NCBI GenBank assembly: GCA_014529385.2 | Contig: CM043947.1 | Location: forward strand, 126,666,891 to 126,730,890 | Reading direction: 5' to 3' | Origin: Adiantum capillus-veneris | Taxonomy: Eukaryota; Streptophyta; Polypodiopsida; Polypodiales; Pteridaceae | DNA length: 64,000 nucleotides | Shown: piece by piece, positions 52,012 through 62,457 of the stretch | How positions within the stretch are numbered: position 1 is the first letter of the stretch | How the letters are laid out: every line of letters begins with the position of its first letter | Notes under the pieces: generated by a model | Told to the model about the DNA's origin: nothing | Seen by the model: only the letters and a program-made list of their open reading frames with translations | Database searches by the model: none | Translations under genes and position numbers: made by a program

Positions 52012-52363
52012 CTGATCCAAAAAAAGAACCACTATAAGCCTGCCGCTTTCAGATGAACAAACTAAACATTTAAAGTGGATCCTTGAAGCTTTGCAAGTGA
52101 TTGGCTGAACTAATATGCTTGACTAGATCTCTCAACAAAGCAAGCAAATAGATCATGACTGAGAAGACGCAGCCCTACACAAAAAGTGGCAGCCAGGTGT
52201 GCAGTGTGTGTACAGAGCATGGGTGCATCAATGTTCACGCAACATTTGACTCTCTCCACTACAAGTGTTTTCAAATTGTCTGAACAATTTTGACTAAACT
52301 GCTAACCATAGAGGAAAATGAAAAACAATGATATTTGTGCACATAAGATCTATTATGAATTTA
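52012..52363. other. upstream intron or 5' region of the PHD-finger gene
   Basis: Begins (minus strand) with an acceptor TTTTTTTGGATCAG. No further exon was recognised; the gene's 5' part may lie beyond the transposon-rich region to the right. Confidence 0.4.
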
Positions 52364-52514
52364 TTGGTACCAATTAGTTTAATAAAAGTTTGAAGAAGGC
52401 AATTTCTCAAAATGATCCAAGTCACAACATATTAGTATTTTGGTACCAATTAGTTTAATAAAAGTTTGAAGAAGGCAATTTCTCAAAATGATCCAAGTCA
52501 CAACATATTAGTAT
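52364..52514. repeat. perfect 76-bp tandem duplication
   Basis: Two copies starting TTGGTACCAATTAG at 52364 and 52440, identical over about 75 bp by eye, so recent. Confidence 0.93.
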
Positions 52515-52529
52515 GTATCTTAAGGATAC

Positions 52530-52801
52530 AACTAAGCAATTGGTGGGGATTGGGAGCACTTCAAAAAGCATTTTTATGCTCAGTTTCTCGCTCCCGATTT
52601 TTAAAGAAGGAATGGGATCAGCTCTCTCAAAAAGAGCATGAAACAATTTCTGATTATGTTGACAAATTCTGGGAGATACTTCTCAAAGTTGCCCCGTTTA
52701 TGAAAGCCTCTGACAAAGAAAAAATGCAGAAATTAAAAGTTGTGCTCCAACTGCCACTGCAAAAAAGTATGAAACTGTATCCTCACAACATATTCAGATA
52801 A
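52530..52801 (+). pseudogene. Ty3/gypsy gag fragment (C-terminal half of capsid-like domain)
   Basis: LKKEWDQLSQKEHETISDYV and DKFWEILLKVAPFM follow the plant retrotransposon gag pattern. It resembles the gag of the minus-strand chromovirus (TEWRSLKLSPYESIHKYVDKF) in arrangement. Isolated fragment. Confidence 0.7.
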
Positions 52802-53184
52802 TGCACTAGTGAAAACTTGCATCTCCTTGTAACACAAGTTTAGTACCTTTCATGTGAAGCAAAAATCTTTTTCTACTCAAAAAGAAACCTCCTCTCAAAA
52901 GCGTCCTTTAGATCAACCTAAGGCTCAAGAAAAGAGGTCCTCCAACTCCAACGAGCAAGAAGAGCGAGAAGAACAAGCGAACCAAGAAGAGCACATTCGA
53001 TAAGAAATCTCGGAAGCATCAGAAACACTTAAGGTTCTAACGAGGACACCTTCTCCTCTGATAGTACGATTCAGATGAGTCAATGTTTGAAAAAAAGTGA
53101 AGACACTTGTACCGTTTGAACCAGTTTGACCATCTCGAGAAGAAAGGCCGGAAGACCAAGGATTTTCAAAAGGGTTGGCGAGCA

Positions 53185-53400
53185 CTAAAGTTTGACATGT
53201 TCTCAGGCTAGAAAGACACCCATAGAGCTCTTGCATTCATACGGCAGTTTGACACTATCTTTTCGGGAGGACAATTTTCCGAACATTCTAAAGTACAAAG
53301 AGAAACTTCTTATCTGATACTGTTGCACAAAGAAGCGCCTACAAAGTCGTTAAAATCCAAACGCGTCTTCACCTCTGCCTTGCTCACAGAAGAATACAAA
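53185..53400 (+). pseudogene. chromovirus gag fragment (N-terminal half of capsid-like domain)
   Basis: Reads KFDMFSG, a stop, then KDTHRALAFIRQFDTIFSGG and FSEHSKVQR, directly comparable to KFSTFSGFEDKTKALTFLQQ in the intact element at 57053. It lies downstream of the fragment that should follow it, so the order is scrambled. Confidence 0.7.
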
Positions 53401-54682
53401 AAAGGAGGTTATCACTACCTGGGATGACCAAAGAGGCTGTAAGGAGTGATTGGAAAGAATCAAAACACGAGAAGCTACACAATTTGCAAATTGGAACCAA
53501 GAACAATATTGCTAATTGAGATTAAAACCCAGATACAAGAAAATGCCGCAAACGGGGCCCTGTGTATGCTCGATACAGACGGAAAACACCCAGGTTAACT
53601 CACTCTCTATGTAGCTCACTACAAGTGGAGGAGAGGAACAAGCCAAAGCCAAATGCTTTAAGCTGAATGCCGATTTTCTTCGCCTTTGTCGTCTTCTTTT
53701 TCGCCTTCCTTGTCCAAGAGCAAAAGAAAAGAGAGAGATGTCCTGAGCGCAATCTTCTTCCTCCTTGCCCCTCAAAGAGTGTAACTTCTGATTTGCTGCT
53801 CTAATGAAGATTCTAACCACACGTTGGCTTCACCCTAAGATGCCTTATGGAAAAACTCTCAAATCCCTCCTCCTCCGCTTTCAAAGAAGGCGAGTTTTTG
53901 AAGACATTTATCAAAGAACTCCACCCCGTGAATTCGAAGTGTCGAGAAGTGTAAGGACCCCGTACTACTATAGAGTGCTTATTTCTTATGTATTCACTTC
54001 GTAAAACTTGGAAGATATAAGAGGGAAAAATAGAGGAAAAAGGGAAGAACTCTGACAACCTCTTCATGATTATGAGAATCTAGAGAGAGAATGAGGTTGA
54101 AGATGGGCAATCCCCGCGAAGGAAAATGTATTTCAGCTCAATCCAAGTACCTTAGGATTGAGCTTAGTTACAATCCACCCAATAGTGAGTTGAAGTAACT
54201 CACAATCGTAGATCATGCAAGATGTCATATGTCATGTGTGCACATGCATAAACATAAAACTAAACATAAGAGGAAATCTGCCAACATAAACATATATACA
54301 AGAGAAAATTTCAGCCCAATTTGGAGAGAAGGTAGAGGAACATTGTCTTAATTACATCCACGGCAAGGGAAGGAGCTTGTAGCATCAACAATAGGATTGA
54401 TGGCACTTCCTTTGTGCCGACGTTGCACTTATAGGAGATTGCCTATAGTTCTTCTATATGGAGGACCCAGTGCAGACCGACAAACTGCAAGCAACCCGTC
54501 GTTAAGTGATGATATACTACGACTACGAGGTCAGGCCCAATGAGCTGAATATTCAGATTTTTGGGTTTGCTGTAGTAAAAACAGCAAGGTAAATAAAGAG
54601 AGGATGTCACGTGTGCACTGCACTTGCGCCACATGGACGAGCTTATGCTACAGTCTAACGTTTCAGTCTTAGCTTAGGACCT
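53401..54682. other. intergenic, nothing recognised
   Basis: No ORF with a domain and no element boundary noticed. Confidence 0.5.
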
Positions 54683-55498
54683 AGCCCGGCTATAACCGGC
54701 CTGTACAACGTAGAGGGCGGTACTATTTCAATTACCTGTTAACTTTACACAGAGCACTGAGAAGGGAAGAGAACACAGTTGCGTCCAGCGTCTAGAATGT
54801 CACTGCGCACACGAGACCGACACCCTGTAGGCCCCAAAGACTAGCGCCCCTTTCGGTATTTCTTTATTCAAATTAAGGTAGACGATCCGACCACTTAGCA
54901 CAAGCTTTCACAAAGCTGTCCAAACCTGGCGAGGGCTGAAAACGCAGGTTTTCGACCTGATTTTGGCAGCATAACGGCACAAAAACCCCTGTAGGTCAAA
55001 AGCACCTGTCTAGGACGGATTCCCTCGCTATCTGGAAGCTTTCTGGTGAGCTGTCACAAAAATTCAGCGGGCTGTAATTCCCTGTTTTTCATTGCCGGGT
55101 GCCCAAAAGACTATACACACATCCCAAGGCTCTCACGAGGCTCCCCCGGGGTTCCTTTGCAGTTTAGGTGCGAAACCCTAAACCTGCAGAAAAACACAGC
55201 AAGCTGTAATTCGCTGTTTCGGATCGTTTTTAGCAGAGCGAACACGCCTACGCGTGTCCCAAGGGCTCCCGCACGCAATGGGACAGTTCCCTTGTGAATT
55301 GGACGAGTTTTCACGCGAGAAAACTCTCCGAACTCGCAAATCTTTCGCGATGGAACTGTGCGTACCTGTGGGGGATTAGCAATTAGCTAATCCGGTTCCT
55401 GTTCAGAAGACTCTTGCCTTGGCAAACGCGCATAAACCCCCAGAGCTGTACATGTTCATCTGAGTAGCCCAACTAGTGGGGCATTACCATATATGTGC
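54683..55498 (-). repeat. diverged LTR of the young chromovirus family, opposite orientation
   Basis: Reverse-complement matches to the LTR of the 55499-63936 element: the block around GCGCCCCTTTCGGTATTTCT (54843-54862) and ACCGGCC near 54698 correspond to the LTR's AGAAATACCGAAAGGGGCGC block and its 3' end (GGGCCGGTTTCA). Order and spacing agree over several hundred bases, with many differences. It may be a solo LTR or LTR fragment; its right end was not determined and the young element sits against it. Confidence 0.65.
55494..55498. other. target-site duplication, left
   Basis: TGTGC, same as 63937-63941. Confidence 0.9.
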
Positions 55499-56978
55499 TG
55501 TCACGAGGACGTGGCAGTTATTAACCATGTCACAGAGATGTGGCAACTGCTAACCTTGGTTGTTGGTTTCTTTCCAATGGGGTTTATTTTATTTGTTTAA
55601 AACCCTCTTCTTGAAGTAGCAAACGGTCGGACATTGTATGGCCAATGTGAACGGTAGATTCACCCGCAGACGGGAAGTGGTCGGCACTGGAATTCGTATG
55701 GTAAGAGGATGTCTAGGCTCAGAGCAAGATCATATAGGTCCCCCCGTCGCACTTAGCAAGTTGGTGGATACTAGGAAGTGAACTCAATTAAGGCGTAAAG
55801 TCAAGGTGGGACTTCCAACAAAAAGTATCCGACAGTTGGGCCACATTGCATTTTTGGATGCGGTCCCAATGAGGATAGATGGTCAGAAGACCAGTGGGAG
55901 CCCAACGGGAGCATCTCCTAAAATTTAGGGAACTGCTATTTTGGGCCACGAAATGTGTTCGCGTCATTACCTTCGGTATGACTAGGGGAACACTTTACAA
56001 CTCTGCCGCGAAGTCAACTGACGCACCAGTTGAGATATTTTTAGCAGGGAAAGCCCAAACTCGGAAACTCGGCGACGTGTCAGCTTGTGAGCGATTCTGC
56101 CACTTTGGGAGGCAAAAACGAGCTGCATATCAACAAAGGGGGCGCCATTTTCAGCCACAGGCGGATTGCAACAGGTACAGAAGCTATGGAATGCTTACCT
56201 TGCCCTCTATGCACAGTATGGTGACAGGAGTGATGCCCCGCACGCTACATACTGCTCTCTTTCTCCTCTACGTGCAGTTATGTGATGCCCCACAAGAGGG
56301 CTACTCATTTGACTGATGTACAGTTGTGTGGGTTCATGCTTTTGTGCTGAGGCAAGAGCCTCCTTGAGCAAGAACAGGGGTAGCTAACTGCTGCTCCAAA
56401 GCAGGCACTGGTGAGGGTCATAACCTCACCGTACAGGTGCAGAATCAGCGCTGTGTATGCGCTGTAATTTGACTGTTTTTCAGCCATACGGACGCCAGGA
56501 TCATTGGGAATCGTGCCCCACTGGCAAAGGACAGTTAGGGGACTGTTTGGGGCTGAAAACAGGGCAAAAACCAGTAAATACAGCGTGCTGAATTTACTGT
56601 TTTTGGACAGGAATCAGAGGGTATACGACAGTGCAAGCGAGTTCCAGCAGGGGAATTGGTTTCGCGCAAGTTTTGGGGCTGTTATGCTGCCGAAATTTGG
56701 CCAAATCAAATGGTATCTAGGTGGATACACGTGAAGGATTCCCGGGACCTTACCTTGTAATTTACCCTCCTAAAGAATAAAGAAATACCGAAAGGGGCGC
56801 CAATTTTGGGGCCTACAAGTTGTCGGCGTCTGCTCGGAGCATTCTAGCTTCCGAGCCGTGTGTGTGTTCAAGTGTTAACTCCCGTCGCAGGTTCTCTTTG
56901 CAAAGTGCTCTGTGTGTGTGTATAAAGTAAAGAATTTCGGGTGAAAGCCAACGCCTACCGCCCTACGGGCCGGTTTCA
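55499..56978 (+). repeat. 5' LTR of the young chromovirus
   Basis: 1480 bp. AATAAAG (poly-A-signal-like) at about 56776 and a TATAAAG at 56921. Holds recurrent short text such as GCTGTAATTTGACTG and GTGCTGAATTTACTG. The ORFs at 55879-56316 and 56504-56734 lie entirely in the LTR and recur in the 3' LTR; they are not gene calls. Confidence 0.97.
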
Positions 56979-56996
56979 TGGTTCCATTGCCGGGAT
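56979..56996 (+). other. primer-binding site, probably tRNA-Glu type
   Basis: TGGTTCCATTGCCGGGAT begins directly after the LTR. It resembles the complement of a plant tRNA-Glu 3' end with one mismatch; it is not the initiator tRNA-Met site used by the other elements here. The tRNA identity is from memory of tRNA sequences and should be tested. Confidence 0.65.
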
Positions 56997-57052
56997 ATCA
57001 ATCACTTTTTTCTCAAAGAGTGAGCCTGGATTGTTCAGGGTAAAGACACACA

Positions 57053-60000
57053 GTGCAAGAACGCGGGGATTACACTATGGCCGACAAGGGGAAGGGAATT
57101 ATGGAAGAGGGTTCCTCTCCAAAGGACAGGCAGGAGATTCCTATGGTTTTTGAGATTGGCGAGAGCTCACAGCCACGTCAGTCTGTACCTACTGTCAACG
57201 TCAATGTCCCTCCAGTAGTACAGGGCTTTATGACAGGGCAACTTGAGGATGATGCGTTTAAGACTCAGTTAGTTGCCGCGGTGAATGTCTTTTCGCAGCT
57301 GGTGCAGAATCCGAGGTTTATGGAATTCTTGCAAGCGCCACCAGTGCAACATCAAAATAGGCAACCTACGCCGCGTACGGAGCTTTTTGAAGCTCAAGCC
57401 CAGGTACTTCATGAGGCGCAGGAGGAAAGGGAACACTCGCATGTTGCGGAGTCGGGGGCTCCAAAGCAGGTTCCTCCCGTGCTTGAACAAGTGGCTAGAA
57501 CGCCTATTCCACAGGTTATGCCAGTTCAGCCCGCCACCTTTCAGAGCCAGCATGCTGTCTTGAATGGACAGGGAGCTGGATACCAGGCTATGCACTCAGT
57601 TTTTCCACCACCCACGGTACATCCTGGGTATTTCGGGGGTGGATCAGTGTTCCAAAGTATGGCTGGTTATGCGTCTGGAAGTCAGCCGTACATGCCAGGA
57701 ACAGTGTTCGGGGGTATGCAAGGCATCATGCCAAACCCCATGTATGGTACTATCGGCATGCAGCAAGGTTTCCACGGCAACCAGGGCCAGTTTGGGGTGC
57801 CACAGGGTCATTTTGGCATGGCTGGTTTTTCTGGACAGCAGCCAGATATCGCACCTCTGACGCAAAATGTGAATGGCCAACACGTGCCGATCATGCCTAC
57901 TATAGTGCCCATGTTGCAGACCATCCCGTATGACAACTTGGGGGCACTAGAGAAGCCGAAGGCTTACAAAGAAGGTGGTGCAGCAGTAAAGTTCAGTACC
58001 TTCAGTGGTTTCGAGGACAAGACAAAGGCACTCACTTTCCTCCAGCAGTTTGATACAGCTTATGCGGGAGGGAATTTTACAGAGGCCTCGAAGGTTAGGA
58101 AAGCTGCCACTTTCTTAAAGGACAATGCGCTGACATGGTGGACGACATTGTTAATGCAAGGACAGGCACCCGCCACTTGGGTTTACTTCAAGCAAATGTT
58201 TGCATCTGCTTGGCTATCAAATGAATTTGAAGCTGATGTCTTGACAGATTGGCACCAGCTTACGGCAGCTTCGTGCAAGAGCTTGCTGGAGTACAATAGG
58301 AGGTTTTGTAAAGCATTACTCTCAGTGACCTCCTACAGATTTGTGCCATTGACAGAGCAGATAGAGAAGTATTGTTGTGGGTTGCCTAAAGGGCTTCGCG
58401 ATTACTGTACAAAGAACAGAGTGGCTACCCTTACTCAGCTTATGGAAGTTGCAAACACTAGTCTTGCCCTGTTGAAAGGAGAGGACAGTGGATTTCCGAG
58501 CAGTGATAAAGGAGGGCAGCAAAAGAAAAATTCAGCGAAGAAGCCCTTTGTGAAGACGGCTCCTGATGCGTCACAGGGGTCAAAAAAGGCCACCAAGGAC
58601 AAGGATTCAGCTGGGACTTCTGGAGCGCAGGCAAAGAAACAGAAAAGGAAGCCTTTTGTGCGCAAGTCGCTCGAGGAAAAGAAGGTCCTAATGGCTGAGA
58701 ACAAATGCTTTATATGCGAGCAGCCTGGTCATATTTCTATCAATTGTCCACAAAGGAAAAGGCCAGCTGACTCAGAGGATAAAGAAGACCAGAAAGGCAA
58801 GAAGCCTAAACCCACGGCAGGTTTAGTGCCAGACATGGTGGGTGACAGACCCAGCACAGATGCCAGTGAGTTATGCAGGGCATGGGGTAAAGTTAGGGAT
58901 CAGACGGCACTCATCTTCTTTGATCCAGGTGCCAAAGCCAACTTTATCTCACCAGAGTTAGCTATGAAGCTCGGCATCAAAGCTGAAGAGATGGGGTACA
59001 CAGCAGAGGCAGGGTTGGCATGTCCTGGCCACTCAGAGTGTGTTACTCCCATCATTGGAAAACTGCGTCTGCATATTCAGTCGTATGTGGACACTGAAGA
59101 GTTTTACATCATGCCGCTGGAAGGTTGTGACGCCTTATTGGGGATCCCGTGGATGTTCCGAGTGCATGGAGTCTTGGATGCCTACAACAAAAAGATCACT
59201 GTACAGCATAGGGGCAAAACTCACATCTTGGATGTAAAGCTTAAAGGAGAGTCAGTCCCTATTGTATCTGCTTCTGCTATCATTTCTGTAATAAAGAATC
59301 ATCTTTCTGTGTACTTGATTTTTGCACGTGATGTCTCAGATAAGGATCAGTCAAATTTATCTGTGTTAGATAAAGAAAGGTCAGCATTTTTGCAAAAGTT
59401 TAGTGACTGTTTTTCTGATTCATTACCGTCGCAATTACCGCCAGAGAGACCTGAGGACCATCGGATAGATTTGGTGCCAGGGTGTAGCCCACCAAATAGA
59501 CCTCCCTACAGGGTTAGTGCGGCGCAGCAGAAAGAGATTATGGGCCAGGTTGAGGAGTTATTAGAGAAGGGGCTGATTCAGCCTAGTTCTTCACCCTTTT
59601 GCTCCCCAGTGCTCCTAGTGCAGAAGAAGGATGGCTCATGGCGCATGTGTATTGATTACCATGCGTTGAATAAGAATACCATCAAGAATAGGTTTCCTAT
59701 TCCTCGCATTGATGATATTCTCGATCGTTTAGAGGGTGCTGCAATTTTCAGCAGGATAGACCTGAAGAGTGGGTACCATCAGATTCGTATAAGCCCAGAG
59801 GATGTGCACAAGACTGCGTTTAGAACGACATTTGGTCTTTATGAGTTTCTAGTGATGCCGTTTGGGCTAACAAATGCTCCAGCCACGTTCAACAGAATGA
59901 TGGACCGGATTTTCCGCTCGCATCAACAGTTTGTTGGAACATTCTTCGATGACATGATTGTGTATTCGAAGAATGAAGAGGAGCATAGGCGTCACTTGAC

Positions 60001-62287
60001 CATTGTGTTCGAAGAGCTGCGCAGTCACAAATTGCTTGTCAATCCTAAGAAAAGTGAATTCTTCCTTGAAGAGATCCACTTTCTGGGCCACATAGTCTCA
60101 AAGGATGGTGTAAGAATGGATCCCGCAAAGGTCGAAGCTATCAAGACATGGCCAGACTTGAAGACTGTGCACGATGTCAGAAGCTTCTTGGGATTGTGTT
60201 CCTACTATAGAAGGTTTATCAGAAATTTTGCAGAGATAGCATCGCCTCTTCACGCATTGCAAAAGAAAGAGGTCACTTTCAGATGGACCCAAAAAGAGAT
60301 TTCAGCTTTTAGTCTCTTAAAGGAAAAGTTGACTTCAGATCCAGTTATTGTTTTGCCAGATCTCAGGAAGTCATTTGTGGTCCAATGTGACGCGTGTGGC
60401 AGTAGCATCGGAGCAGTGCTAATGCAAGATGGACGGGTAGTAGCCTATGAAAGCCGAATTTTGCAAGGGCCAGAGAGGACTATGCAAGTCTATGAGAAAG
60501 AGCTCTTGGCCGTGATTCATGCGCTTTCTAGCTGGAAGCACTACCTCTTAGGTGCTGATTTTGTTGTCCAAACAGATCATCAGACCTTGCGATACTTCTT
60601 GACACAGTCAAAGTTATCCGAAAAGCATATGCGATGGGCAAACATTCTTTCCATGTTCCACTTCCAGATTATGCATGTGGAAGGCAAGAAGAATGTTGTG
60701 GCTGATGCGTTATCAAGAAAGCCACAAATTTCAGCTATGTCAATTCCTTATCATCATGAGTTAGATGACATGAAGGAACAGTATATTGCTGATGAAGATT
60801 TTGCAAGGATCTTTGAACAGTTACAAGAGGGGCAACATCACGAGCACTACCTCCTCAGAGATGGTTTTATGATGATGCATGGCAGACTTTGTGTCACTAG
60901 GCCACTGCGACATAAGGTCATGGAAGAGAGTCATGTCCCACCGTATGCAGGGCATCGTGGCATTGATGCAACAGTTAAAGCGGTAGAGACCTTCTTCTAT
61001 TGGCCTACCTTGAGGAGAGATGTGGATGCCTTTGTGCGAGCATGCATAGTTTGCCAAAAGGTCAAGTTTGACAGGCAAAAGGCACCAGGGTTGTTACAAC
61101 CACTGCCGATTCCGGATAAGCCATGGGAAAGCATTGCTATGGACTTTATCTTTGATCTTCCAAGGACACCAACAGGGAATGATGGTATATGGACCATTAT
61201 CTGCAGGTTCAGCAAGCAGGCCCATTTTATCCCTGTCAGGAAGAAGATAAAATCTGATCAGATGGCACGCTTGTTCATGTACAATGTGTTTAAGTACCAT
61301 GATATGCCACAATCGATTATCAGTGATCGTGATCCTCGCATGACCAGTTTGTTCTGGAGAGGATTGTTTGAGAACATGGGTACTACGCTCAAGTTCTCGT
61401 CTTCGTTTCATCCACAAACTGATGGACAGTCAGAAGAGGCCAATTCTACTGTCTTAGATCTGCTGAAATGCTATGTGTCAGATAATAAGGGCAAGTGGGA
61501 ACAGTATTTGCCTATGCTTGAGTATGCGTACAATAATACAGTGCATTCGTCTACTGGCAAAGCACCTTTTGAAATTGTTGAAGGCGACAAAAAGGTTCCT
61601 CCCATTTTGCATACAAAGGACAAGATCTTTGAGGCAGATCGATATGTTGAGAACTTGGATGAGATGTATAAGAAGATTAAAGTTGCCTTGGAGAAGACTC
61701 AGGCAAAACAGAAAAAGGCTGCTGATCGTCACCGTCGTGAATTGCTACTATCACCTGGTGATTGGGTTCTTTTAAGGTTCGAAAAGGCAAGGTTAAAGAA
61801 GATGAAGGGTAAGGAACGGCTGTTTCCTAAGCTCAGCATGCGTTACTATGGGCCTTTTCAAGTGCTTGACAAGATCAGCGATGTGGCTTACAGGCTGAAA
61901 TTGCCTGATGCGTGGAAGATTCATAATGCGTTTCACGTGAGTCTTCTAAGACCCTTCGTGGGTGATGTGCCAGAAGATATGCCAGTTGAGGATCAGCCAG
62001 AAGTTGAGGAACTTGATGAGATCCTGGTACCTGAGCAAGTTTTGGCACATAAGGACAGAAAAGTTAAAGGACAAGTTGCAAGACGCTATTTGGTGAAGTT
62101 CAAGAACTATCCGCCTATGGATGCAAAGTGGATGGAAGAGCATGAACTGTCAGAGTCACCAAATGTATTGCAGCTTTACCTTGAAGCCTTTGGGTTACAG
62201 CCTACTTATGCCCCAACCCACCGTGTGCAAAGGAGGGGTAATGATAGAGCTAGTACATCAAATGTACATATGAATTCAGTGCCATAG
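57053..62287 (+). CDS. chromovirus Gag-Pol polyprotein, intact
   Basis: A single 1,744-codon frame; a second ATG at 57077 (MADKGKG) may be the real start. Domains by residue: Gly/Gln-rich region about 200-290; gag capsid-like about 305-475; CCHC knuckle about 552-566 (CFICEQPGHISINC); protease about 620 (FFDPGAKANFIS, with D-P-G instead of D-S-G/D-T-G); RT about 835-1015 with SRIDLKSGYHQIRI and the FFDD catalytic box; RNase H about 1100-1220 (VQCDACGSSIGA, YEKELLAVIHAL, QTDHQTLRYF, ADALSRK); integrase zinc-binding about 1290-1335; integrase core about 1355-1480 with D,D-E in MDFIFDL, SDRDPRM and DGQSEEAN; C-terminal chromodomain about 1655-1705 (RRYLVKFKNYPPMDAKWM). Gag and Pol share one frame, so no frameshift or stop suppression is needed. 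Potentially active. Confidence 0.97.
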   Translation: MQERGDYTMADKGKGIMEEGSSPKDRQEIPMVFEIGESSQPRQSVPTVNVNVPPVVQGFMTGQLEDDAFKTQLVAAVNVFSQLVQNPRFMEFLQAPPVQHQNRQPTPRTELFEAQAQVLHEAQEEREHSHVAESGAPKQVPPVLEQVARTPIPQVMPVQPATFQSQHAVLNGQGAGYQAMHSVFPPPTVHPGYFGGGSVFQSMAGYASGSQPYMPGTVFGGMQGIMPNPMYGTIGMQQGFHGNQGQFGVPQGHFGMAGFSGQQPDIAPLTQNVNGQHVPIMPTIVPMLQTIPYDNLGALEKPKAYKEGGAAVKFSTFSGFEDKTKALTFLQQFDTAYAGGNFTEASKVRKAATFLKDNALTWWTTLLMQGQAPATWVYFKQMFASAWLSNEFEADVLTDWHQLTAASCKSLLEYNRRFCKALLSVTSYRFVPLTEQIEKYCCGLPKGLRDYCTKNRVATLTQLMEVANTSLALLKGEDSGFPSSDKGGQQKKNSAKKPFVKTAPDASQGSKKATKDKDSAGTSGAQAKKQKRKPFVRKSLEEKKVLMAENKCFICEQPGHISINCPQRKRPADSEDKEDQKGKKPKPTAGLVPDMVGDRPSTDASELCRAWGKVRDQTALIFFDPGAKANFISPELAMKLGIKAEEMGYTAEAGLACPGHSECVTPIIGKLRLHIQSYVDTEEFYIMPLEGCDALLGIPWMFRVHGVLDAYNKKITVQHRGKTHILDVKLKGESVPIVSASAIISVIKNHLSVYLIFARDVSDKDQSNLSVLDKERSAFLQKFSDCFSDSLPSQLPPERPEDHRIDLVPGCSPPNRPPYRVSAAQQKEIMGQVEELLEKGLIQPSSSPFCSPVLLVQKKDGSWRMCIDYHALNKNTIKNRFPIPRIDDILDRLEGAAIFSRIDLKSGYHQIRISPEDVHKTAFRTTFGLYEFLVMPFGLTNAPATFNRMMDRIFRSHQQFVGTFFDDMIVYSKNEEEHRRHLTIVFEELRSHKLLVNPKKSEFFLEEIHFLGHIVSKDGVRMDPAKVEAIKTWPDLKTVHDVRSFLGLCSYYRRFIRNFAEIASPLHALQKKEVTFRWTQKEISAFSLLKEKLTSDPVIVLPDLRKSFVVQCDACGSSIGAVLMQDGRVVAYESRILQGPERTMQVYEKELLAVIHALSSWKHYLLGADFVVQTDHQTLRYFLTQSKLSEKHMRWANILSMFHFQIMHVEGKKNVVADALSRKPQISAMSIPYHHELDDMKEQYIADEDFARIFEQLQEGQHHEHYLLRDGFMMMHGRLCVTRPLRHKVMEESHVPPYAGHRGIDATVKAVETFFYWPTLRRDVDAFVRACIVCQKVKFDRQKAPGLLQPLPIPDKPWESIAMDFIFDLPRTPTGNDGIWTIICRFSKQAHFIPVRKKIKSDQMARLFMYNVFKYHDMPQSIISDRDPRMTSLFWRGLFENMGTTLKFSSSFHPQTDGQSEEANSTVLDLLKCYVSDNKGKWEQYLPMLEYAYNNTVHSSTGKAPFEIVEGDKKVPPILHTKDKIFEADRYVENLDEMYKKIKVALEKTQAKQKKAADRHRRELLLSPGDWVLLRFEKARLKKMKGKERLFPKLSMRYYGPFQVLDKISDVAYRLKLPDAWKIHNAFHVSLLRPFVGDVPEDMPVEDQPEVEELDEILVPEQVLAHKDRKVKGQVARRYLVKFKNYPPMDAKWMEEHELSESPNVLQLYLEAFGLQPTYAPTHRVQRRGNDRASTSNVHMNSVP

Positions 62288-62445
62288 ATGGAAATGGCAA
62301 AAGTATGAAGGCCTCATTAAGTCATTTGTATCTATGTATGTTACGACCTTTCTTGCGGATACATGCGATGATAAAAGAGTGTTAATAGCACAAGATCATC
62401 AGTGGCATGTATTTATGGTATGCAATCGAGGACGTTTGCGATTTC
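62288..62445 (+). other. 3' untranslated spacer of the young chromovirus
   Basis: 158 bp between the stop codon and the polypurine tract; nothing recognised. Confidence 0.6.
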
Positions 62446-62457
62446 AAGAGGGGGGTA
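62446..62457 (+). other. polypurine tract of the young chromovirus
   Basis: AAGAGGGGGGTA immediately before the 3' LTR; primes plus-strand synthesis. Confidence 0.88.

Noticed and set aside
55879-56734. Open frames of 145 and 76 codons within the chromovirus LTR, repeated at 62837-63692
   Set aside because: Wholly inside the two LTRs and explained by near-identity of the LTRs; no recognised domain, so not called as genes.
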